Assembly: GCA_947072805.1 (NCBI GenBank)
Contig: CAMTJK010000137.1
Span: 1 to 8,954, forward strand
Reading direction: 5' to 3'
Source: an uncultured Prevotella sp.
GTDB taxonomy: Bacteria; Bacteroidota; Bacteroidia; Bacteroidales; Bacteroidaceae
Length of the DNA: 8,954 bases
Shown here: positions 1 to 7,219 of the stretch, piece by piece
How the letters are laid out: each line of letters begins with the position of its first letter
Position numbering within the stretch: position 1 is the stretch's first letter
Translations under genes and position numbers: made by a program
Notes under the pieces: model-generated
Told to the model about the DNA's origin: nothing
What the model saw: only the letters and a program-made list of their open reading frames with translations
Databases searched by the model: none

Positions 1-44
1 AAAATCCGCTGACCCCTTAAAACGTAACACATTGATAATAAATG

Positions 45-74
45 AAAAAAGAGGCTCGATTATCGAACCTCTTT
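45..74 (-). terminator. Intrinsic terminator of the tRNA-Arg gene
   Basis: Positions 48-59 pair with 63-74 to give a 12-bp stem (one G-T wobble at 56/66-67 region) and a 3-nt loop. Read on the minus strand, the hairpin ends in an uninterrupted T run (complement of the A run at 45-50). It starts 4 nt past the tRNA 3' end, so it is placed to stop the tRNA transcript. There is no T run on the plus-strand side, so it should work in one direction only. Confidence 0.88.
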
Positions 75-77
75 AAG

Positions 78-151
78 TGACTCCTATAGGATTCAAACCT
101 ATAACCTTCTGATCCGTAGTCAGATGCTCTATTCAGTTGAGCTAAGGAGCC
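78..151 (-). tRNA. tRNA-Arg (anticodon ACG)
   Basis: The minus strand folds as a complete 74-nt cloverleaf without encoded CCA. The acceptor stem GGCTCCT (145-151) pairs with AGGAGTC (79-85), with one G-T pair, and the discriminator base is A (78). The D stem is GCTC/GAGC, the anticodon stem TCTGA/TCAGA, and the T stem ATAGG/CCTAT with the loop TTTGAAT. The anticodon loop CTACGGA carries ACG (complement of 115-117), so it reads CGU and, after A34-to-inosine editing by TadA, CGC/CGA. It has its own promoter upstream and a terminator immediately downstream, so it is a monocistronic tRNA gene. Because CCA is not encoded, it depends on CCA-adding enzyme. Confidence 0.96.
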
Positions 152-180
152 TCTTTCGTCTTCATTTCTGAATTGCGATG

Positions 181-212
181 CAAAGGTAATGTTTATTTTT
201 TATTCCACCAAA
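181..212 (-). promoter_or_regulatory. Bacteroidetes sigma-ABfr type promoter for tRNA-Arg
   Basis: On the minus strand the -33 box TTTG (209-212) is followed by exactly 20 nt and then TACCTTTG (181-188), a perfect match to the Bacteroidetes TTTG-N19/21-TAnnTTTG consensus. Transcription should start near 174, giving a leader of about 23 nt before the mature tRNA 5' end at 151. This is the best promoter in the window. Confidence 0.9.
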
Positions 213-298
213 TATTTGCGCCTTTTTTTTCTATTAATGCTATTTTATTCTTTGCTTTTATACTTTGCTTTATCATTTTTATAAAAAAGCAGTGTTCG

Positions 299-1186
299 TT
301 ATATCTTCAACTCCTTCATTATTTCGCTCATTTTCTGTAATGTTGATATTCTTGTGGGAACAAGCGGTAACCGGAGGACATTCTTAATCATTCCCATCTC
401 GTGCAGCATTGCTTTCACTCCGGCTGGATTGCCATCAACAAACAAAAGGCTAAACAAGTCTGTAAATTTGTGATGTATTTTTCTTGCTGCATCATATTCT
501 CCTTTGAACTCAAGTCTTATCATTTTAGAGAATTCTTTCGGCAGAGCATTACCTATTACACTGATAACACCAACTGCTCCACATGATATCATAGGGAAAG
601 TAAGCGCATCATCACCGCTAATTACATCAAAATTTCTTGGCTTGTTTTTAATTATTTCATCAACCTGTTCAAGATTTCCGCTTGCCTCTTTAATAGCAAC
701 AATATTTTTGCAGTCACGAGCAAGTCGTACAGTTGTCTCAGCCTTCATATTTATTCCTGTACGTCCTGGAACATTATAAAGCACAATAGGTAATTTCGTT
801 GCATCGGAGATGGCTTTGAAATGCTGGTATAATCCTTCTTGCGATGGCTTATTATAATAAGGGCATATACTCAATACTCCGTCAATTCCACGGAAATCCC
901 CGGTTTTCAACTCGTTTACCACTGCTGCCGTATTGTATCCGCCACATCCCATAAGTATTGGTATGCGACCTGCAACTTTGTCTACTATCAAATTTTTAAT
1001 CTTAATTTTCTCTTCAGGGGTAAGGCAAGGTGTTTCACCGGTTGTTGCCAATATGCACAAAAAATCAGCACCATTACATATCTGATATTCTACCAAACGT
1101 ATCAATGAAATATAATCTACCGTGCCATCCTCATTAAACGGTGTAACCAAGGCAATTCCTAATCCCTTGAAAATATTTTGTACCAT
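299..1186 (-). CDS. dapA: 4-hydroxy-tetrahydrodipicolinate synthase (DHDPS)
   Basis: DapA condenses pyruvate with aspartate semialdehyde in the cytoplasm, the first committed step of the diaminopimelate/lysine pathway. The protein is a 295-aa (beta/alpha)8 class I aldolase of normal family length. Visible landmarks from Met at 1186: GLGIALVTPF (8-17), TTGE (48-51), PYYN (109-112), YNVPGRTG with the catalytic Tyr137 and Arg142, IKEASG with the Schiff-base Lys166, and SGDD (190-193). An in-frame GTG at 1216 would add 10 residues, but it coincides with the last base of a -7 promoter box (1216-1223) and would lie outside the transcript, so I chose ATG at 1186. DHDPS of E. coli binds inhibitory lysine through residues that are replaced here (Asn80 to Tyr84, Glu84 to Ala88, His56 to Lys60), which predicts weak or no lysine feedback. 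It stands alone: 233 nt or more separate it from the SPFH gene, and no other lysine gene is adjacent. Confidence 0.96.
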   Translation of the reverse strand: MVQNIFKGLGIALVTPFNEDGTVDYISLIRLVEYQICNGADFLCILATTGETPCLTPEEKIKIKNLIVDKVAGRIPILMGCGGYNTAAVVNELKTGDFRGIDGVLSICPYYNKPSQEGLYQHFKAISDATKLPIVLYNVPGRTGINMKAETTVRLARDCKNIVAIKEASGNLEQVDEIIKNKPRNFDVISGDDALTFPMISCGAVGVISVIGNALPKEFSKMIRLEFKGEYDAARKIHHKFTDLFSLLFVDGNPAGVKAMLHEMGMIKNVLRLPLVPTRISTLQKMSEIMKELKI

Positions 1187-1215
1187 AAATATTTTTGATG
1201 TTCTTATTTCGCCCA

Positions 1216-1223
1216 CAAAATTA
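1216..1223 (-). promoter_or_regulatory. Probable -7 promoter box of dapA
   Basis: The minus strand reads TAATTTTG, matching TAnnTTTG. No convincing TTTG -33 box lies 19-21 nt upstream, so this is a partial match. It predicts a start near 1209 and a leader of about 23 nt before ATG 1186, similar to the leader lengths predicted for the other genes here. Its position rules against the upstream GTG start. Confidence 0.55.
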
Positions 1224-1348
1224 CATAATAAAATTGTAATTTGTCATTCTATACATAACTTTTTTGTTCTTTTGATATGAAATTACGACATATTAATGCA
1301 CATATGTACATAAATTTAATTATTTTGTTACCATAGGGTATATAACAC

Positions 1349-1420
1349 AATCCGCGTACCATCATTACAATGATTGGAAACCCAACATATGGATTCTGTA
1401 ATTATAATGGTATGCGGATT
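1349..1420. repeat. 72-bp imperfect inverted repeat between the SPFH gene and dapA
   Basis: Arms 1349-1362 and 1407-1420 pair over 14 positions with one G-T pair. After a small asymmetric bulge, a second 6-bp stem follows (1364-1369 with 1397-1402), and the remaining loop holds a small ttgg/ccaa hairpin (1374-1377/1382-1385). It lies 29 nt downstream of the SPFH stop codon. No T run follows it on either strand, so it is not a standard intrinsic terminator. It could be a 3'-end structure that protects the SPFH mRNA, a small palindromic or MITE-like repeat, or a non-canonical terminator. Confidence 0.7.
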
Positions 1421-1449
1421 ATAAAGAATAGGAAACTGTTCTTTAGGAA

Positions 1450-2406
1450 TCAGTCTGCAGATTTAAACAGGTCCTTGATTCCACCTATGCTGCCCATAAG
1501 ATTTGTTGCCTCATATGGCAAGTATACTGTTTTCGTTTTATCACCGGTAGCCAGTTCCTGCAACATCTGTATGTATTTTTGAGCAAGCAGATAATTTGCC
1601 GGATTTGTCGATTTTCCTACTGCCTCAGTAATTTTTTCAATAGCAATTGCCTCGGCTTCTGCTTTACGTATGCGTGCTTGTGCCTCACCTTCAGCTTTCA
1701 AAATTGCCTGTTGTTTCTCGGCTTCAGCTCTGTTCACCATCGCTGTCTTCTCTCCTTCTGATTGTAAAATGTCTGCAGACTTCTTTCCCTCGCTCGTCAG
1801 AATCGTAGCTCGCTTGTTTCGCTCGGCCTGCATCTGTTTTTCCATGGCAGTAAGTACGCTCTCCGGAGGTGTTATATCCTGCAGTTCTACACGATTCACC
1901 TTTACGCCCCATTTATCTGTTGCGTCATCTAGTACCGCACGAAGTTTGGTATTAATCGTGTCGCGACTGGTCAGTGTTTCGTCAAGTTCAAGCTCTCCAA
2001 TGATGTTTCTCAACGTCGTTTGAGTGAGTTTTTCAATTGCATTGGGCAGATTGTTTATTTCATACACAGCCTTGAACGGATCAACAATCTGAAAATACAG
2101 CAGGGCATTTATCTCGGTTTGAACATTGTCCTTTGTAATTACGTTCTGCTTTGGGAAGTCATATACCTGTTCCCTCAAGTCGATAACATTAGAGTAAGCA
2201 TATCTGCCATTGTGTAAGACAACGATTTCTTTCGCTCTGTCTATAAAAGGAATGATAAATTGTATGCCTGGTTCTAGTGTTGCATGGTAGCGTCCCAAAC
2301 GCTCTATTATTTTTGTTTCAGACTGTGGAATGATGATAAGTGCCATCTTTGCAAAGATGAAAACACATACAATGATAATTGCTAATAAATAAAGTGATTC
2401 TGTCAT
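1450..2406 (-). CDS. SPFH/band 7/prohibitin-domain membrane protein (QmcA/paraslipin-like)
   Basis: This 318-aa protein has one N-terminal membrane segment (about residues 5-25), then an SPFH/band 7 domain (about 27-185) with typical stretches such as SETKIIERLGRY, LEPGIQFIIPFID, VITKDNVQTEINALLYFQI and WGVKVNRVELQDITPP. A charged Ala/Glu/Lys-rich coiled coil follows (about 185-265), containing the repeated SEGxK and AEAEA patterns. The C-terminal tail ends LPYEATNLMGSIGGIKDLF, a form I associate with QmcA/YbbK-like members. Such proteins form large ring or cage oligomers at membranes and are linked to membrane microdomains and protease control; the exact role in Bacteroidetes is unknown. It starts 4 nt after the NfeD-type gene stops, the classical NfeD-SPFH pairing (ybbJ/qmcA in E. 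coli), so the two are almost certainly co-transcribed. Start ATG 2404-2406 places the membrane segment normally. Confidence 0.93.
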   Translation of the reverse strand: MTESLYLLAIIIVCVFIFAKMALIIIPQSETKIIERLGRYHATLEPGIQFIIPFIDRAKEIVVLHNGRYAYSNVIDLREQVYDFPKQNVITKDNVQTEINALLYFQIVDPFKAVYEINNLPNAIEKLTQTTLRNIIGELELDETLTSRDTINTKLRAVLDDATDKWGVKVNRVELQDITPPESVLTAMEKQMQAERNKRATILTSEGKKSADILQSEGEKTAMVNRAEAEKQQAILKAEGEAQARIRKAEAEAIAIEKITEAVGKSTNPANYLLAQKYIQMLQELATGDKTKTVYLPYEATNLMGSIGGIKDLFKSAD

Positions 2407-2410
2407 AATT

Positions 2411-2854
2411 TTATTTTTTGATTACTTCTATTATTACACTATTACGTCCGGTCACAATAACATTTTCTCCAGCTTCAATTTCCTCACCATTTTGTGATTT
2501 CGCCTTCCAATCGTCACCACCCAACAATACTCTACCATATCCTTGTGCTTTAATGGTCTGGCTAACAACTCCTGTCTGACCGAGAATAGCGTCAGCATTG
2601 CTTTTACGGTTATCGTGATTTGTGTGTACGAATTTCAACATGAATGGTCGTACCATAAAGATGCTTAATCCCGAGAATAAGACAAAAACAATTATTTGAA
2701 CGTAGATACCAAAGAATAGTGAGGATAGCAGTGCAAAGAATGCTCCAACAGAAAAACATATTACAAAGAAACTGACAGTAAACAACTCAATTATCATCCC
2801 CATTACTGCTATTACAACCCATAATTGCCACATTTCGCCACCTATATTTTCCAT
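2411..2854 (-). CDS. Short NfeD-family membrane protein (NfeD1b/YbbJ-like)
   Basis: This 147-aa protein has hydrophobic segments at about residues 9-29, 30-48 and 51-70, followed by a soluble beta-rich domain (about 86-147) with LGQTGVVSQTIKAQGYGRVLLGGDDWKAKS and a final VIVTGRNSVIIEVIKK. This is the OB-fold module of NfeD proteins. The N-terminal ClpP-like serine protease domain of long NfeD proteins is absent, making it the short partner type. It is the first gene of a two-gene unit with the SPFH gene 4 nt downstream; short NfeD proteins are thought to act with their SPFH partner. A second in-frame ATG (2831-2833, Met8) is preceded by a Shine-Dalgarno-like AGGTGG, and the family usually begins with MWxxW right at that Met. 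The true protein may therefore be 140 aa (2411-2833). Confidence 0.88.
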   Translation of the reverse strand: MENIGGEMWQLWVVIAVMGMIIELFTVSFFVICFSVGAFFALLSSLFFGIYVQIIVFVLFSGLSIFMVRPFMLKFVHTNHDNRKSNADAILGQTGVVSQTIKAQGYGRVLLGGDDWKAKSQNGEEIEAGENVIVTGRNSVIIEVIKK

Positions 2855-2882
2855 AAAATTGATATTACATGGTTGTTGTTTG

Positions 2883-2890
2883 CAAAAGTA
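2883..2890 (-). promoter_or_regulatory. Probable -7 promoter box of the NfeD-SPFH operon
   Basis: The minus strand reads TACTTTTG, a full match to TAnnTTTG. The nearest -33 candidate is an ATTG 22 nt upstream, slightly too far, so the -33 element is weak. The expected start near 2876 gives a leader of about 22 nt to ATG 2854 or 43 nt to ATG 2833. The surrounding spacer (2855-3049) also holds a ccgcaatt direct repeat (2919-2926, 2966-2973) and an inverted copy aattgcg (3010-3016). I see no clear T-tailed terminator for the preceding transporter gene. Confidence 0.6.
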
Positions 2891-3049
2891 TGAATTTTTC
2901 TACAAAATCATTCAATCACCGCAATTTTTAAGTGTTAATTATATGTAATGGCATACGCCACACCCCCGCAATTCGTAAAAAACATTTAATTAAGACACTA
3001 TCATTGATAAATTGCGATATTATATAAGATTATTTTGCTTCTCGTCTAT

Positions 3050-3967
3050 TCAGCATGAACCTACATACAAAAATATCATTCCAAGTAGTACGAGAGCCAG
3101 ATCCACGAACTTTGATTTGAGGTTTTTTTCATGAAAAAATACAGCGCCAAATAGAAAACTTACAACCACACTTCCACGTCGAATCATTGAAACTATACTG
3201 ATCATTGCTTCTGGATGGGTCAATGAATAAAAATACACGAAATCAGCTGTACTTAAAAATATACTCACACAGACGATGCTCCAATCCCAATGAAAAGGTG
3301 TCGTGTCTTTGCGTTTAGGCCACCATAAAAGCATCAGCATTATACCCATCATAAAGCACTGGTAAATGTTATACCAGCTCTGGACCATCATTTTGTCAAG
3401 TCCCACACCGCCCTCATCGACTGGTGCCATAAGATATTTATCGTACAGTCCGCTTACTGCTCCCAAGGCAGCTGCTGCGACAATCATCCATATCCAGTGG
3501 TCATGCTTGAAATCAATTCCTTCTTTTTTCCCACTACGGCTTAGCATCATAAACGATGCTACGGCAAGTAATACACCTATCCATTGCCAAATATTCAGAC
3601 GTTCTCCAAAGAAAAGAAAAGCTCCGACAAGTACCATCACCGGACGGGTAGCATTGATGGGACCAACTATTGTAAGAGGGAGATGTTTCATTCCGAAATA
3701 GCCGAACACCCAACTGCTCAACACAATGAAGCTCTTCAATATTATGTATTTGTGCACTTTCCATCCACCTGCTGCCACATGAAACAATGAGCCGTCAAGA
3801 AGTTCTGTCTGATAACTGATATATATGAACGGTAAGAAAATAATTGATGAAAACAAAGTGTTGAGAAACAACACCGGTATGACAGCATTCTCTTTTAATG
3901 CCTTTTTCTTAAAAGAATCGTAACAGCCGAGCAATGCTGCCGATGCAAAAGCCAAAATCAGCCACAT
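3050..3967 (-). CDS. EamA/DMT-superfamily permease, substrate unknown
   Basis: This 305-aa protein shows about ten hydrophobic segments (roughly 1-16, 28-52, 74-93, 98-120, 126-143, 157-178, 194-216, 229-249, 256-279, 287-304), as expected for two five-helix EamA repeats. Each half ends with the family pattern of a helix followed by a short charged turn: VMVLVGAFLFFGERL (110-124) and VSFLFGAVFFHEKNL (269-283). The conserved Pro/Arg positions GPINATRP (102-109) are also visible. DMT permeases of this type export or import small metabolites, but nothing here reveals the substrate. Length and ends are normal. It follows truA by 7 nt and has no promoter box of its own, so it is probably translated from the truA transcript. 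The truA link is most likely convenience rather than a shared pathway. Confidence 0.9.
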   Translation of the reverse strand: MWLILAFASAALLGCYDSFKKKALKENAVIPVLFLNTLFSSIIFLPFIYISYQTELLDGSLFHVAAGGWKVHKYIILKSFIVLSSWVFGYFGMKHLPLTIVGPINATRPVMVLVGAFLFFGERLNIWQWIGVLLAVASFMMLSRSGKKEGIDFKHDHWIWMIVAAAALGAVSGLYDKYLMAPVDEGGVGLDKMMVQSWYNIYQCFMMGIMLMLLWWPKRKDTTPFHWDWSIVCVSIFLSTADFVYFYSLTHPEAMISIVSMIRRGSVVVSFLFGAVFFHEKNLKSKFVDLALVLLGMIFLYVGSC

Positions 3968-3974
3968 AATTGAA

Positions 3975-4703
3975 TCAATATTTTATATTTTCAAGGAAAA
4001 GAGCATTGCCAGGCATTGATTCCCCGGCATCTGTTCGTCTCCCTCCTTCTATAATCATACGGAATTCATCTAATGATATTCTGTTCCTGCCAACCTCTAT
4101 TAGAGTACCGACTACTGCACGTACCATATTTCTCAAAAAACGATTTGCAGTTATAACAAAATACCATGAATCATTATCCTTCTTAACCCATCGTGCCTCT
4201 GTAATTTTGCACAACGTTGTTTTGACATCTGAATGACTCTTACAGAAGGCTCCAAAATCATCATATTCCAACAATATTACAGCAGCCTTGTTCATCTTTT
4301 CAAAATCAAGTGCATAGTGCAATTCACAGGAATATGCGCGAAGAAATGGATTTTTGCGTGTGTGTATATAATAATGGTATGTACGCGAAGTCGCACTGAA
4401 ACGTGCATGCATATCGCCATCAACCTGTTCCACCTTGTCTACTGCGATATCTCTTGGTAGAATGCGATTCAAACGATAAGCAGCTTGAACGCAATCGAGT
4501 TCTTGTTGAGTATCGAAATGTGCGACCATCATTCTAGCATGGACCCCAGCATCCGTACGACCAGCACCGACAACAAGCGTCTCTTCACGTAATAATAGAC
4601 TTACTGCATGCTGCAATTCTGCCTGAATAGAGTTGCCGTTAGGTTGAATTTGCCACCCGTGATAACGCGTGCCGTCGTATTTGAATGTAACAAAATATCG
4701 CAT
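3975..4703 (-). CDS. truA: tRNA pseudouridine(38-40) synthase TruA
   Basis: TruA converts uridines 38, 39 and 40 of the tRNA anticodon arm to pseudouridine. The 242-aa protein has the family layout: FKYDGTRYHGWQIQ (7-20), NSIQAELQHA (24-33), the catalytic loop GRTDAGVHA with the nucleophilic Asp51 (48-56), RFSATSRTYHYYI (101-113) with the conserved Tyr in RTY, and RFLRNMVRAVVGTLIEVG (188-205). The end PGNALFLENI corresponds to the usual P-x-H/N-x-L-x-L closing motif, here with Asn in place of the more frequent His. The start ATG 4701-4703 gives the usual MRYFVTFKYDG N-terminus. A good promoter lies just upstream with a predicted leader of only about 12 nt. The transporter gene follows after 7 nt. 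Confidence 0.96.
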   Translation of the reverse strand: MRYFVTFKYDGTRYHGWQIQPNGNSIQAELQHAVSLLLREETLVVGAGRTDAGVHARMMVAHFDTQQELDCVQAAYRLNRILPRDIAVDKVEQVDGDMHARFSATSRTYHYYIHTRKNPFLRAYSCELHYALDFEKMNKAAVILLEYDDFGAFCKSHSDVKTTLCKITEARWVKKDNDSWYFVITANRFLRNMVRAVVGTLIEVGRNRISLDEFRMIIEGGRRTDAGESMPGNALFLENIKY

Positions 4704-4721
4704 GTCCTATGAATTTGGGCG

Positions 4722-4753
4722 CAAAGATAGCTGTTTTTCCATAAACAAACAAC
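4722..4753 (-). promoter_or_regulatory. Promoter of truA and the transporter gene
   Basis: The minus strand has GTTG (4750-4753, one mismatch to TTTG), a 20-nt spacer, then TATCTTTG (4722-4729), a perfect TAnnTTTG. Transcription is expected near 4715. The promoter occupies the spacer between the GH35 stop codon and truA, so truA need not depend on read-through from the glycosidase operon. A 10-bp perfect palindrome tcaggcctga lies between it and the GH35 gene (4792-4801). Confidence 0.8.
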
Positions 4754-4807
4754 TCTTACCACCCACTTTTCAATAGGAACATGCGGTACTTTCAGGCCTG
4801 ATTGTCA

Positions 4808-7198
4808 TCAGAAACAATATATCCTAAATTCTTTTACACTACCTGGCGCTCCATCTTCAGCCCGTGGCAGATATTCCATTCCTTTCATTTCACATTCCAT
4901 TCCAAGATCTATGACAATCATATGAGGGAATGATGCCCCTTTCTTCGTCTGCCAATAAGTTGATTCTTGTAAATCAAAAGCTTTTTCGCCTGTATTATTA
5001 CCTGAAATATTCTCACTGTCAGCATATCTAACTTTCCATTGCTCGCGTGCATAACGCTTGCCCTGATTGTCAAGAACATACAGTTCTGCCACAGATACAT
5101 TATCCCCAGCATGTGTCGAAAGACATTCCAATGCAATATATCTGCCTTTTTGAGGACTTATAAAATCAACTTTTTGCCAGCCATTGCCCGGATTAAACGA
5201 AGAAGATGCGGCAGGAGTTAGAGATGTCAGTTGTGGCCGGTCTGCCGGATTGTCATGTCTTTCGGTTTTTACTACATTCAACTTGTTAAGTTCCGGAGTA
5301 TCTGTAAAATGTACAGTGGGATTACCGTCCGGTCCCTCTATGTCGAGAACAATGATTTCATTGACGCCTTTCTTTAACCAACATCCCGGAACATACAGGG
5401 TCTGTTGAGGACCAATAGACCAATAACGCCCTATAGCATGACCGTTAATCCACACTTGACCTTTGCCAAAAGCTTCCATATTTACAAACGTGTCACCTAT
5501 CCTTTTCAATGAAAATGAAGCGCGATAATATCCGCCATTGCTCTGTATCCGACCTTTATTGCTACTGCTCACCGGATGGTTCATACACTTAATTATATCA
5601 TTGTAATCATCCGATATTGCACGATGACGCCAATTGTAAAGCGTCCATGTTACCATATTGTCATCTATGTGCGCAGTAATACTCACTGATTTCGTTATTC
5701 CCTTATAGTCTTTAATGGCTCTACCAAAGTTTATCCTTCCCATGGCTTCAACAAGAATAGTCAGTGTATCACCTTTATTGACTTGAGGCAGAGTTACACT
5801 ACTTTCCTTATTCACTCTGCTTATACGCCCCACCCTTTTGCCGTTGATGAACACCAGTCCATAATCATGACACTCGTTTACGGTGAGAATGCTACTTACA
5901 GGAATATCGGGAAGTATTGCAGAGTACTCCATCATACCCCACCCTACATCCATATCCTCCATGGTAAGGATATTATGGCTTACTTTTTCATTTGTGAAGA
6001 AATCATTGAGTGTCAATATTCTGTCAAGCATAATCTTAGGTGTAGATATCAACGGTAATGGGCATCTTGGGATATCTGGCAGTTTCTTATCTGAATATTT
6101 TTGAAGAGTAGAACGTAAAAGGAAAAACTTATCCGTTGGTATTCCGTATTCGTTAATCGGAGCATCGTAGTCGTAGCTTGTAACATCAGGGGCAAAGCCG
6201 GGACTGTTCGCACCTGCCCAATGCCCGAAAGAAGTGCCTCCATGGGTCATATACAACGAAAACGAAATGCCTTTCGACAGCATCTCGTCTATTCCGGCAA
6301 CCATATCGGCTGCAGGACGCGTTTCATGACGTGCACCCCATTTGTCGAACCACCCGCTCCAATATTCCGAGCACATCAGTGGTGCATCCGGACGAATAGA
6401 TTTCAACTTTTCAAATTGCTTGTCAATTTTCGCGCCTGTACCGAAATTCATTGTCCAAACAAGATCGTCAAGAGCATTCTTTGTAAAATTACTTGCCCAA
6501 TCGCATTGGAAGAGAACAAGAGAACTATTGTCCTCTTCTGCTACATTTGCACGTTTGCTCGGTTCTATGACATTATTTGAATCGGCAAATGCGCCTTTCA
6601 CAATATCTCTTATGGCTGAAACATATGCCTTATCTTCGCCATAGCTTCCATATTCGTTTTCCACCTGAACCATTATAATAGGCCCCCCCTTGGTAATCGT
6701 AAGAGATGCGAGTTGCCTACCAACCTCATTCTCGAACAATCTAACACGTTCCATGAAATAAGGATCTTGCTCTCTTAACCTTATGTCTTTCTTTTTCAAT
6801 AACCACCATGGCAAACCGCCCATTTCCCATTCTGCACAAACATAAGGTCCGGGACGTACTATGACATACATGCCATGCTTATGGGCAAGGCGACAGAATT
6901 CCGCAACATCATTCTGTCCGGTAAAGTCGAATACGCCCTCTTTCTGCTCATGGATATTCCAAAACACATAGAGACAAATAGCATTCATACCCAAAGACTT
7001 ACACATTTTTATTCGATGTTCCCAGTAAGGGCGCGGAATACGTGGATAATGCAGTTCTGCTGCCTTTATGACAAAAGGTTTTCCATTGAGTAAAAAAGAT
7101 TTCTTACCAATACAAAATGTATCTTGCTTACTTTTTGCTTCAATAAATGAGACAGAAAGAGCAAATGTAAAAATGAAAATAAGCAATCTATGTATCAT
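4808..7198 (-). CDS. Secreted GH35 beta-galactosidase with C-terminal F5/8-type (CBM32-like) region
   Basis: This 796-aa enzyme should hydrolyse terminal beta-D-galactose with retention of configuration. A signal peptide is clear (MIHR, hydrophobic core 5-18, likely cut after IEA at 21), with no lipobox Cys, so it is periplasmic or secreted. The catalytic barrel spans about 30-370. GGPIIMVQVENEYGSYG (171-187) is the GH35 signature with acid/base Glu182, and MCSEYWSGWFDKWG (275-288) holds the nucleophile Glu278. AELHYPRIP, RPGPYVCAEWEMGGLPWWL and YDYDAPINEYG are further family landmarks. Two galactose-binding-like beta domains follow (about 415-520 and 545-635, the latter with WINGHAIGRYW). 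A terminal F5/8-like region spans about 655-796. The gene lies 21 nt downstream of the DUF2264 gene with no promoter between, so the two form an operon. Linkage specificity cannot be read from the sequence. A G7 run at 6683-6689 encodes the Lys-Gly-Gly before the acid/base motif. Confidence 0.95.
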   Translation of the reverse strand: MIHRLLIFIFTFALSVSFIEAKSKQDTFCIGKKSFLLNGKPFVIKAAELHYPRIPRPYWEHRIKMCKSLGMNAICLYVFWNIHEQKEGVFDFTGQNDVAEFCRLAHKHGMYVIVRPGPYVCAEWEMGGLPWWLLKKKDIRLREQDPYFMERVRLFENEVGRQLASLTITKGGPIIMVQVENEYGSYGEDKAYVSAIRDIVKGAFADSNNVIEPSKRANVAEEDNSSLVLFQCDWASNFTKNALDDLVWTMNFGTGAKIDKQFEKLKSIRPDAPLMCSEYWSGWFDKWGARHETRPAADMVAGIDEMLSKGISFSLYMTHGGTSFGHWAGANSPGFAPDVTSYDYDAPINEYGIPTDKFFLLRSTLQKYSDKKLPDIPRCPLPLISTPKIMLDRILTLNDFFTNEKVSHNILTMEDMDVGWGMMEYSAILPDIPVSSILTVNECHDYGLVFINGKRVGRISRVNKESSVTLPQVNKGDTLTILVEAMGRINFGRAIKDYKGITKSVSITAHIDDNMVTWTLYNWRHRAISDDYNDIIKCMNHPVSSSNKGRIQSNGGYYRASFSLKRIGDTFVNMEAFGKGQVWINGHAIGRYWSIGPQQTLYVPGCWLKKGVNEIIVLDIEGPDGNPTVHFTDTPELNKLNVVKTERHDNPADRPQLTSLTPAASSSFNPGNGWQKVDFISPQKGRYIALECLSTHAGDNVSVAELYVLDNQGKRYAREQWKVRYADSENISGNNTGEKAFDLQESTYWQTKKGASFPHMIVIDLGMECEMKGMEYLPRAEDGAPGSVKEFRIYCF

Positions 7199-7219
7199 GA
7201 CATCATTAAAAATTGTTTC

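Noticed and set aside
78..151. tRNA-Arg as an integration (att) site for a mobile element
   Set aside because: No integrase and no repeated copy of the tRNA 3' end is visible in the window; only 44 nt beyond the terminator can be seen.
1670..2023. 117-codon plus-strand frame opposite the SPFH gene, rich in Ser, Cys and Arg
   Set aside because: It is a mirror of the Ala/Glu/Lys-rich coiled coil of the real gene on the minus strand; no recognisable protein features. The same reasoning removes all other plus-strand frames over the seven genes.
2919..3016. ccgcaatt direct repeat and an inverted aattgcg copy between the transporter and NfeD genes
   Set aside because: Only 7-8 bp matches with long spacings and no T tail; could be chance, so not called a terminator or repeat element.
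4792..4801. 10-bp perfect palindrome tcaggcctga after the GH35 stop codon
   Set aside because: Too short to form a stable hairpin (no loop) and no T run follows; not supported as a terminator or operator.
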